Shown piece after piece: positions 1 to 6,114 of a stretch of 40,136 nucleotides of DNA. Below the pieces are notes generated by a model. The model did not search any database. It saw only the letters and a program-made list of their open reading frames with translations, and was not told the origin of the DNA. Numbering within the stretch: position 1 is the stretch's first letter; each line of letters begins with the position of its first letter. This stretch comes from Acidobacteria bacterium RIFCSPLOWO2_12_FULL_65_11. GTDB taxonomy: Bacteria; Acidobacteriota; Vicinamibacteria; Vicinamibacterales; CAVVIG01. The translations under genes and the position numbers were made by a program. The stretch is from positions 1-40,136 of the forward strand of contig MELA01000131.1 in the NCBI GenBank assembly GCA_001767495.1, written 5' to 3'.

Positions 1-23
1 GCTCCCCTGAATGCATCATGACG

Positions 24-98
24 GCATAACACGCGGCTGCACCGGACGGCCGCGCGTGAAGATCCGTGAGCGGCCGCCGGTGAGCCGCAACGTTGGCT
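24..98 (+). other. attC-like recombination site 1 (bulged hairpin)
   Basis: The arm GCGGCT-g-CACCGG-a-CGGCCGC (33-53) pairs perfectly with 70-88 except for two unpaired bases, G39 and A46, both on the 5' arm, around a 16-nt loop. Outside the stem, GCATAAC (24-30) and GTTGGCT (92-98) can pair through AAC/GTT, separated from the stem by unpaired spacers of 2 and 3 nt. This is the R''-L''-loop-L'-R' layout of integron attC sites, including extrahelical bases on the L'' side. R' fits GTTRRRY at six of seven positions. No integrase gene is in the window, so the attC identity is inferred from structure. Confidence 0.55.
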
Positions 99-183
99 AG
101 GCTGCTGAACAAATCGGCAAACCAGACCTTCGGTAATCAAGTCCAATTCACTTCAGGGAGAGGGTGCTACCCCTCGACGTGAC

Positions 184-609
184 TTGGTGACCAGATTGTC
201 AAACAGGACAACCAGCTATCTTCTATTAGGCGCTCTGGGATCCCTCGGAGTGCTCTCCTGTGTCGGTCCTACAGCCCCCTCCGACGGGCGCGTGTGCACG
301 GCGCAGGTTGTTCCGGGCATCGTCGTTGAAATTCGCGCGAAGGCCAGTGCGCAACCGCTCGCGTATTGGGCCCAAGGTGTTGTTCGGGAGGGCGCCTATT
401 CCGATTCATTGGAGCCGTACGGATTCCTCAATCTTGATCCTCAATCAATGGTCTCGCGCCAGGCCGCTTACGAGCGGGCAGGCATCTATTCGGTAGAAGT
501 CACGGCGTCTGGTTTTCAAACCGTTAAATTTGAGGGTGTCACCGTCCTCAGTGGCCCGTGCCATGTCCAGACTGCGAATCTCACGGCCCTACTAGAACCG
601 GCACCGTAG
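184..609 (+). CDS. Small putative lipoprotein with carboxypeptidase-regulatory-like fold
   Basis: The 141-residue product starts with a short basic stretch and a hydrophobic segment (about residues 11-25) ending in VLSC, an acceptable lipobox, so it is probably an exported lipoprotein cleaved before Cys26. The rest (PGIVVEIRAKASAQPLA, then YSVEVTASGFQTVKFEGVTV) resembles the beta-sandwich CarboxypepD_reg/PEGA type of extracytoplasmic domain. The start is TTG at 184 or GTG at 187. The nearest purine-rich stretch (AGGGAGAGGG) lies about 20 nt upstream, too far for a normal Shine-Dalgarno. The ORF sits alone between two attC-like hairpins, as a single-gene integron cassette would. I recognise no specific function. 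Confidence 0.6.
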   Translation: MVTRLSNRTTSYLLLGALGSLGVLSCVGPTAPSDGRVCTAQVVPGIVVEIRAKASAQPLAYWAQGVVREGAYSDSLEPYGFLNLDPQSMVSRQAAYERAGIYSVEVTASGFQTVKFEGVTVLSGPCHVQTANLTALLEPAP

Positions 610-611
610 CT

Positions 612-698
612 TGTCGACAGCAGCCATGCGATGGAGCCGACGCACCTGGTGCCTGTGATATTGTCGCCGCGGTGCGCGGCTCATCGCTGACGTTATAA
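612..698 (+). other. attC-like recombination site 2 (bulged hairpin)
   Basis: The arm GCGATG-g-AGCCG-a-CGCACC (628-646) pairs fully with GGTGCG-CGGCT-CATCGC (671-687), leaving G634 and A640 unpaired on the 5' arm and a 24-nt loop. GTTATAA (692-698) is a weak R' box. No clear R'' box (ending AAC) is visible upstream, which is the main weakness. The bulge identity (G then A) and spacing mirror site 1, and the site begins just after the stop codon at 609, where a cassette's attC is expected. Confidence 0.48.
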
Positions 699-1017
699 GG
701 AACAAGAGCAACTGGCTGCTGCGGCCATCGGGGTCATCCGGGTCATGTCGGCGTTCAGTTCGCCGTAACCAGGCCTCTCGATCGGCGGCGCGCGCCGGTG
801 TCTTCTTGAACAGTGTCGGTTCTCGTATCGATCCAGCGGAGGGGCCAAGCCGTCGCCCGTGGTCGCGTCGAGGGCCTGGGCGACGGTCAACGTTCTGAGG
901 TCGTCACGGTTCCGTCGGTGTGGCGCCGCTTTGGGGGTTGCTCGAAGCGCCGGTGCGATCGCGCGGGTTTCGATTTGGCGAGGGCTCATTTGCGTGACCG
1001 AACGTTAGACGGCTGAA
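699..1017. other. Gene-free stretch, possible ORF-less cassette
   Basis: No convincing coding region is visible on either strand. The listed ORFs (693-989 minus, 813-1016 plus) have no recognisable domain. The stretch ends with CGAACGTTAGAC at 999-1010, whose GTTAGAC heptamer fits the attC R' consensus GTTRRRY exactly. I could not find a matching long bulged stem upstream, only a 6-bp pairing (GTCACG 903-908 with CGTGAC 993-998). Confidence 0.4.
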
Positions 1018-1407
1018 CTACCGAATGGCGGGCTTCACGTGATTCTCAAGCCAGACAGTCAGTTGCTCTCGGGTAACTTTCCCTGCAGCGAGATCAAGCA
1101 TCAGACGCTCCTGTTCGTCGACCGCGGCATTGATTTCAAAGCCGTTCAACAGGAGGAAGACTTCCATCGCGGCGTGGGCTACCCGCTTGTTGCCATCGAC
1201 GAACGGATGGTTCATGGCGAGAGAGAAGCCCAGGGCTGCAGCCTTGCGGACCAACGTGGGGTGCAGGTCCGTGCCGCCAAACGTGGCGCGCGGCTGGGCC
1301 AGAGCGGACTCGAGCATCCCGAGATCTCGAATTCCAGTGGCCCCGCCGGATTGGTCGAGCACGGCCTGGTGCAGGTCTACGACCTCTCCGAGCGACAGGT
1401 AGCGCAT
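1018..1407 (-). CDS. doc: Doc-like death-on-curing toxin (Fic fold)
   Basis: This 129-residue protein carries the Fic/Doc motif HPFVDGNKR near residues 65-73, the N-terminal YLSLGEVVDLHQAVL and the GIRDLGMLESALAQP segment typical of the death-on-curing family. Doc toxins phosphorylate EF-Tu and arrest translation until neutralised by an antitoxin. The invariant His and the Asp-Gly-Asn-Lys-Arg run are intact, so the active site looks functional. The start ATG at 1407 overlaps the antitoxin stop by one base (TGATG read on the minus strand), implying translational coupling. Length is normal for Doc. Confidence 0.93.
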   Translation of the reverse strand: MRYLSLGEVVDLHQAVLDQSGGATGIRDLGMLESALAQPRATFGGTDLHPTLVRKAAALGFSLAMNHPFVDGNKRVAHAAMEVFLLLNGFEINAAVDEQERLMLDLAAGKVTREQLTVWLENHVKPAIR

Positions 1408-1601
1408 CAGGCGAGACGCCTGTATAACTCCTGATTCTTCTGGAGAATCCTGGCGGCGGCGACCCGAAACTCGGCGTCGGGGGCGCTCAGCAAATCGGCC
1501 AGCGCCGCGCGCGCGAGATCCTCAGGTGCCAATCCAAGGCGCTTGGCTTCCTCGCGAAGTTTGTCGGCCTGGGCCGGGGGCAGTTCGAACGCCACTTTCA
1601 T
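1407..1601 (-). CDS. Antitoxin of the Doc toxin (Phd-like role)
   Basis: A 64-residue protein beginning [19 protein letters not shown] with an acidic, helical body and a C-terminal segment ([14 protein letters not shown]) of the sort that wraps around a Doc toxin. The N-terminus looks like a short DNA-binding beta strand plus helix (RHH-like), suggesting autoregulation. The ORF track extends it to 1985, but that extension is the wrong frame of an IS110 remnant. The ATG at 1601 is the natural start. It overlaps the remnant's stop codon (ATGA), so the native promoter may have been lost and the operon now be read from the IS side. Confidence 0.85.
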   Translation of the reverse strand: MKVAFELPPAQADKLREEAKRLGLAPEDLARAALADLLSAPDAEFRVAAARILQKNQELYRRLA

Positions 1602-1966
1602 GTCGGTACTGTAGCGCGAGCCACGCCGTCCAACAAGCGCGCGAGGTCGACCGCGGCGCGGCGATCCGTCTTGACCTTGTCGCCGGGTTTCTTCGGGATG
1701 AGCGACGGGGCGACGACCTGACAGGTGAACCCCTGGCCCGTCAGGTACCGATGCAGCCCGTAGCCGCACGGCCCGGCCTCGTACGCGAACCCGAGCTCGG
1801 GCGTTTTCCCCTGCGGGCGCCGGATCAATTTGTCGAGGTCCGCCTGCCGCGGCCCGATCGCCCCGACAAACACGGGCGGATCGGCCGACTGGCCCTGGGC
1901 GTGGGCGACGGCGATCGAATCCTTGTGGACGTCGAGACCAACACAAAGAGGAGTAGGCTCTGACAT
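1598..1966 (-). mobile_element. IS110-family transposase, N-terminal remnant
   Basis: This 122-codon ORF starts [20 protein letters not shown] and contains [16 protein letters not shown] and [14 protein letters not shown], matching the RuvC-like DEDD domain of IS110 transposases. The first Asp (LDVHK), the Glu (YEAG) and the third acidic residue (KTD) are present. The fourth, normally KTDRRDA, is Ala. The protein stops at ARATVPT, so the rest of the catalytic domain and the whole C-terminal serine-containing domain are missing. It is a dead fragment. The start codon has a strong GGAGG Shine-Dalgarno, which lies inside a perfect inverted repeat. Confidence 0.85.
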
Positions 1967-2057
1967 GGCTGACCTCCGGGAACACAACGCCGCGCTCCCT
2001 GCGGCGCTGCGGCTCTGGCCGGAACAGGCTAACCCGCGACGATACCGGAGGTCAGCC
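1967..2057 (-). promoter_or_regulatory. Inverted repeat sequestering the IS110 ribosome-binding site
   Basis: GGCTGACCTCCGG (1967-1979) and CCGGAGGTCAGCC (2045-2057) form a perfect 13-bp inverted repeat with a 65-nt loop. In the minus-strand transcript the 3' arm carries GGAGG six bases before the transposase ATG, so the ribosome-binding site would be buried in a stem. The loop contains a nested hairpin, CGCCGC/GCGGCG (1988-2006). The layout would suppress translation from read-through transcripts. It also falls in the left-end region where IS110 elements encode their bridge RNA, though I cannot show that one survives here. Confidence 0.6.
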
Positions 2058-2064
2058 GTGTTCT

Positions 2065-2373
2065 TCCGCCGAAGTCATCTGAGCCGAATCCGCCAGAGAC
2101 GCGCTCGATACGGTTATCGGGTACATCGCGCACGATTCCCAGCAGGGCGCCCTGCAAGTTCTCGATGAGGCGTTGCGTGTCGGTGCCAGCTTGGCGACGT
2201 TGGCTGACCGTGGGCGAGTCGTTCCGGAATTGAACGATCCAGCCATTCGCGAAGTGTTCGTGTACAAATATCGGCTTCAGTACGAAGTCGGAAAAACGCG
2301 CGTGCTCATCGTGGCATCTCTTCACGGAGCGCGGGACTTTGCCACCTGGCAGCAGAGCCAAGACGGGGAGTAG
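2065..2373 (+). pseudogene. ParE/RelE-family toxin with premature stop
   Basis: Reading the frame continuously gives SAEVI-stop-AESARDALDTVIGYIAHDS, then RRGRVVPEL-like ADRGRVVPELND and YKYRLQYEV, a full-length ParE fold of about 100 residues. The codon after GTCATC is TGA where ParE proteins usually have Trp (TGG), a one-base nonsense change. No ATG, GTG or TTG lies in frame just before it. The TTG at 2173 used by the ORF track is internal and would remove the first helix pair. No ParD-like antitoxin is adjacent, because the IS110 remnant occupies that position. Decayed toxin, probably inactive. Confidence 0.8.
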
Positions 2374-2416
2374 TTAGCGATGCATCACAGGTGAAGGCGC
2401 AAATCGTTGGGTGTGT

Positions 2417-2439
2417 GCCGTCGCGAGGCGCGCGACGGC
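2417..2439. repeat. Perfect 9-bp hairpin between parE remnant and DUF2442 gene
   Basis: GCCGTCGCG (2417-2425), a 5-nt loop AGGCG, then CGCGACGGC (2431-2439). It is followed by CTTCTTAATTA, which is only weakly T-rich, so it could be an inefficient terminator or a structured leader element for the gene starting at 2497. Confidence 0.55.
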
Positions 2440-2496
2440 TCAAGGCTTCTTAATTACGGCGTACCCGACCGACGCCATCAAGGAAGGCACACAAAT

Positions 2497-2892
2497 ATGG
2501 CCGAAGCAAAGGTGTTCTACGACCGTGAGGGCCAAACGTTGACCGTCTGGTTTATCGATCACGTCGAAGTGACCGACGAGAACATTACGGCCCACCTCGT
2601 CGATGGTCGTGTCATTAGCGTTCCGCTCGCCTGGTCGTGGCGCCTCTCGGACGCGACACCGGCCCAACGGGCGAACTGGACGTTGATTGGCGATGGCCAC
2701 GGCGTTCACTGGCCTGACGTCGACGAAGATCTGAGTGCGGACGGCATGCTCAACGGCGTGCCAGCTCGTCGTCCTGGAATTGCCAAGAATGGTCGCACCC
2801 CCGGCCTGCTCAGCGCCGGGGCCCATAGGCCCCAGCCTACTGTTTTTTCGCCAGCCAGCGAAAGAACACGATCACCAGCGCGGCCGGAATGA
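2497..2892 (+). CDS. DUF2283-like start fused to DUF2442 protein
   Basis: Residues 20-85 (HVEVTDENITAHLVDGRVIS, VPLAWSWRL, GVHWPDVDEDLSADGMLNG) are a clear DUF2442 domain, a small family often found beside toxin-antitoxin genes. Residues 1-19 (MAEAKVFYDREGQTLTVWF) instead resemble the opening of DUF2283 proteins (YDREGQTLTVWF). The first half therefore looks like a splice of two families. The start ATG at 2497 is supported by AAGGAAGG about 9 nt upstream, whereas the ORF-track start at 2407 is not. The C-terminal 40 residues are unlike other DUF2442 proteins and run 56 nt into the convergent DedA gene. Function unknown. Confidence 0.72.
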   Translation: MAEAKVFYDREGQTLTVWFIDHVEVTDENITAHLVDGRVISVPLAWSWRLSDATPAQRANWTLIGDGHGVHWPDVDEDLSADGMLNGVPARRPGIAKNGRTPGLLSAGAHRPQPTVFSPASERTRSPARPE

Positions 2893-3349
2893 GTGATCCC
2901 CACCACCCACCGAGACCGATCGCGGCTAGCGCGTCCGGTCCCAGTCTCACCACGACGAGCATGATCGCGCCCGCCCATGCCAACGCGCTCACCAGATTGA
3001 GCAGCGTGAAGCGGATGGGCCGGACACCGGCGTAGGCGCACGCCACGGGAATGGCGATGCGCAGTCCGGGAAGGAACCGGCACGCGAGCAGCATCAGATC
3101 CTGGTTGGCCTTGACGCGATCGACCACCGCGTCGCGATGTCTGGCGAGCCAGCCATAACGGTCCAGCCAGTGAATGCGCCCGCGCAGCAGGTAAAACCAC
3201 AGCTGATCGCCGATCGATCCCCCGAGCGCCCCACTGATGAGCACGCCGGCCCAGTCGAGCTTTCCGGCTTTCGCTGCCACGCACATCGCGACGTAATAGA
3301 TCTCGCCCTCGAGAATCGCGAAGAAGACTATCGACAGATAGACGAGCAC
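2837..3349 (-). CDS. DedA-family (SNARE-associated) membrane protein
   Basis: A 170-residue inner-membrane protein with hydrophobic segments at both ends and the family motif CRFLPGLRIAIPVACAYAGV in the middle, matching the conserved FxRFxPGxR...AG stretch of DedA proteins. These proteins act in lipid (undecaprenyl phosphate or phospholipid) flipping and membrane homeostasis. It is a little shorter than E. coli DedA members (about 200-220), with a short N-terminus (MLVYLSIVFFAILEGEIYYV). Its start at 3349 is one base from the stop of the aminotransferase at 3351, so the two are co-transcribed. Confidence 0.85.
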   Translation of the reverse strand: MLVYLSIVFFAILEGEIYYVAMCVAAKAGKLDWAGVLISGALGGSIGDQLWFYLLRGRIHWLDRYGWLARHRDAVVDRVKANQDLMLLACRFLPGLRIAIPVACAYAGVRPIRFTLLNLVSALAWAGAIMLVVVRLGPDALAAIGLGGWWGSLIPAALVIVFFRWLAKKQ

Positions 3350-3350
3350 G

Positions 3351-4604
3351 TTACGCGTGCGCCAGCACGTCGCGCACGACGCGGGCGACCCGCTCGGCCT
3401 CCTCGTCGGTCAGGCTTGAATAGACCGGGATCTGCATGGCGCCCGCCGCCCGCCGTGCGCCTAGCGCTCCAGGTGGGACGACCTTCGAGCCGGCAAACAG
3501 ATCCATGTCGCTGCACACGTCGACGTGGAGTGTTTCGACGTCGATGCCGCGCTTCACGCATTGCACCACCAGCTCGTCGCGCTTCGGGCCGAAGACGCAG
3601 TACTGGTAGTAGACGTGGGTCCGCCGTTCGGGCACCTGCGGTACCTGAATGCCGGGCAGGCGGCCGAGCGTCCGGTCCATCAATTGCACATGGCGGCGCG
3701 TCGCGGCGGTCCACTCGTCGAGCTTGTCGAGCGCCGCCAGGCCAATCGCCGCCTGCACGTTGGGGAACCGCTCCCTATAGGCCTCGGGCAGCGGATCGAG
3801 CGATCGAATGTGCTCCCACAGGTACACGTCAGGATTGGCGCCGATGAGCGACGAGATCCACAGAATGGGAAACGCGCTGATCGTGAACACCCACGGCTTG
3901 ATGAAGATGCGCTGGAGCCGGCCGACCAGCAGCCGGTTGTTGACCCGCTTCTCACCGGGCCACGGCTCGGACTCCGCGAGCGATCGCACGTAGGCAGCGA
4001 CCTCCGGATCCCGGACAAGCGCCAGGCCGCCGCCGTAGCAGTTCAGCGGCTTGAGTGTCTGAAAACTGAAAATGCCTGCGTCGCCGAACGTGCCGACGGG
4101 CTTACGGTCGAAGGTGGCGCCGACGGCGTGCGCGCAGTCTTCGATGACGCGCAGGTCGTGCAGACGTGCGATCGACATGATCGCGTCCATGTCGCACGGC
4201 AGCCCGTAGAGGTGCGTCGGCACCACGGCACGCGTGGCCGGCGTGATCGCGCGCTCGAGCGCGGTCGGGCTCAAGTTGAACGTCGCCGAATCGACGTCCG
4301 CAAACACCACCTTGAGGCCGGCGACGCGCGCCAGCTCCGGCATGACCCAGAAGGTCAGGGCCGGAAAGACGATCTCCGATCCCAGCGGCAGATCGAGCGC
4401 CTTGAGGACGTAGTAGAACGCCATGCGCGCGTACGACGCCGCGACGGCCTGCGGCGGAGCCACGCCTGCGCGCTCGGCGAACGCGGCCTCGAACTGTCCG
4501 ATTTGAGGACCTGTAATGAACTCGCCGCGTGCGTGGCAGCCGGCGATAATCTGCTGTGTATTCGGCAGGACTCGCGCTCCGTAGCGCGAGATGGCCGTCA
4601 GCAT
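3351..4604 (-). CDS. DegT/DnrJ/EryC1/StrS-type PLP aminotransferase
   Basis: The 417-residue protein has the family's substrate and PLP regions: FPALTFWVMPE, VFADVDSATFNL, VIEDCAHAVGA and the Schiff-base lysine in FSFQTLKPLNCYGGG (about residue 187). Such enzymes normally aminate keto-sugars, and a minority act on other ketones. Between about residues 215 and 265 there is an extra aromatic/hydrophobic stretch (LQRIFIKPWVFTISAFPILW) that typical sugar aminotransferases lack. It could bring the enzyme to the membrane or a lipid substrate. The start ATG at 4604 overlaps the radical SAM stop by 7 nt. The ORF-track start at 5459 is an out-of-frame extension. Confidence 0.88.
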   Translation of the reverse strand: MLTAISRYGARVLPNTQQIIAGCHARGEFITGPQIGQFEAAFAERAGVAPPQAVAASYARMAFYYVLKALDLPLGSEIVFPALTFWVMPELARVAGLKVVFADVDSATFNLSPTALERAITPATRAVVPTHLYGLPCDMDAIMSIARLHDLRVIEDCAHAVGATFDRKPVGTFGDAGIFSFQTLKPLNCYGGGLALVRDPEVAAYVRSLAESEPWPGEKRVNNRLLVGRLQRIFIKPWVFTISAFPILWISSLIGANPDVYLWEHIRSLDPLPEAYRERFPNVQAAIGLAALDKLDEWTAATRRHVQLMDRTLGRLPGIQVPQVPERRTHVYYQYCVFGPKRDELVVQCVKRGIDVETLHVDVCSDMDLFAGSKVVPPGALGARRAAGAMQIPVYSSLTDEEAERVARVVRDVLAHA

Positions 4605-5995
4605 GTGACGGGGCGGGAAACGCGGCCGATCTCCTGTCGCGTGTGCCGGTCGTTCACCCGCCGGTCCATCCGGCTCACCCACTCGCGAACGGCCGTGTCG
4701 TGAATCTGGAGCAGATTCGCCAGATACGACGGCCGCACGTAGAACCGCGTATAGGCCGCGCCCAGCAGGAACTTCAGCTCGTGCCGCGTCAGATTCGGAT
4801 GCCGGAAGGTCAGCGTGTGGCCGTCGAACTTCTCCCAGTCGGTCTCGGTCAGCAGCGGCTCGAGCTGCTTGAACATCGGCGTCCCGGGATACGGCGTCAG
4901 AATCTTGAACTGCGCGAAGGTCGACCCCAGCTCGGTCGAGTAGTCGATCGTCGCCGCGATGGACTCCCAGGTGTCCTGCAGGAACCCGAGCACGTAGAAC
5001 CCCGCCGTCACAATCCCCTTCCGCTGGCAGTGGTCGAGGATCGCCCGCTGGTGCGCCTGTGGAATCGGCCGCCGCCCTGATTTTTTCAGCGTTGCCGGGT
5101 CGAGCGATTCCACGCCGAAGCTCATCGCCCGGAACCCGGCCGCATGCAGCCGATCGAGCAGCTCCACGTCGAGCCGGTCCAGCCGCGTCTCGGCCTCGAA
5201 GGTCAGCGTGAGACCGCGCGCCGCAATCTCGTCGCACAGCTCCAGACACCGATCGCGCTGCTCGCTGAACAACGGGTCCCGGAAGATCACGTACGGCCGC
5301 GGATGCTGGTCGCACAGCCGCTCCAGTTCGTCGACGATGTTCGCGATGGAGCGTGCGCGGTAGCCCGCCAGGATTCGATGCGGGCAATACGTGCAGAACT
5401 CCGGACAGCCCCGGCTCGCCAGCAGCGGATAGCCCCCGCCCACGGGCCGCGCCGACCACTGGATGCCCAGCATGCCGCGACGATCCTCGGTGACCAGATC
5501 CCAGCGCGGAAACGGCAGCGCGTCGAGGTCGTCGATCTGCTCGCTCACGACGGAGCCGGCGGGAATGTTCCCGTGGGCGATTCGCATCACGCCCGCTTCC
5601 GGCTCTCCGGTGAGGATGAAATCACAATGGTCGCGGAACAACTCCGGCATTTTCGAGGCGGTGATGCCGATAAAGCCGACCTTTACGCCTCGCGACCGCA
5701 TCCGGTCGGCCCACGCCGTTTCGTGCCGGTAGTCGACGAGCGACGACAGCACGAGCGCCACGTCGCCGTCCACGACGTCGCCCCGGGTCCACTTCACGTC
5801 GTGCCCGCCGCGCGCCAGGATGGATGCGAGGTAGGCCATGTGCACGCTCGGTACGTCGTGGAAGTAGCGCTTCTGCCACGCATAGATACGCGTCACCCGC
5901 GAGAACGGATCGAGCCGCGACCCGTACCCGCCGACGACCGTATCCTTATTGACGAATCCACGGTCGGACTTCAGGTCGGCGAGAACAACGCGCAT
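4598..5995 (-). CDS. B12-binding-type radical SAM protein
   Basis: A 465-residue enzyme. Residues 1-170 look like the Rossmann-type cobalamin-binding domain of the BchE/HpnJ class (SVHMAYLASILARGGHDV, VALVLSSLVDY, FILTGEPEAGV), though the usual DxHxxG is not obvious. The radical SAM barrel follows, with the cluster motif CPEFCTYC (CX3CX2C, about residue 197), FRDPLFS, EAETRLDRLD and GVESLDPATLKKSGR. This class performs methylations or rearrangements on lipids and other unactivated carbons. It is translationally coupled to the DegT aminotransferase and followed by DedA, suggesting one modification pathway for a membrane or envelope molecule. The substrate cannot be read from sequence. Confidence 0.87.
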   Translation of the reverse strand: MRVVLADLKSDRGFVNKDTVVGGYGSRLDPFSRVTRIYAWQKRYFHDVPSVHMAYLASILARGGHDVKWTRGDVVDGDVALVLSSLVDYRHETAWADRMRSRGVKVGFIGITASKMPELFRDHCDFILTGEPEAGVMRIAHGNIPAGSVVSEQIDDLDALPFPRWDLVTEDRRGMLGIQWSARPVGGGYPLLASRGCPEFCTYCPHRILAGYRARSIANIVDELERLCDQHPRPYVIFRDPLFSEQRDRCLELCDEIAARGLTLTFEAETRLDRLDVELLDRLHAAGFRAMSFGVESLDPATLKKSGRRPIPQAHQRAILDHCQRKGIVTAGFYVLGFLQDTWESIAATIDYSTELGSTFAQFKILTPYPGTPMFKQLEPLLTETDWEKFDGHTLTFRHPNLTRHELKFLLGAAYTRFYVRPSYLANLLQIHDTAVREWVSRMDRRVNDRHTRQEIGRVSRPVTC

Positions 5996-6114
5996 GGCAA
6001 TATTGGGGAAAACGGGTTACACAATGCCATACCCTCGGCGGGGACGCAAGGCACGATGATCGCTTTTTCTTCGTCGCAACCCGTCTGGGTGTGGGGCAGC
6101 GACAGAACCAGTTG

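Noticed and set aside
2401-2412. R'-like GTTGGGT as a fourth attC end
   Set aside because: No bulged long stem could be built on either side. The nearby 9-bp hairpin is perfect and has no extrahelical bases.
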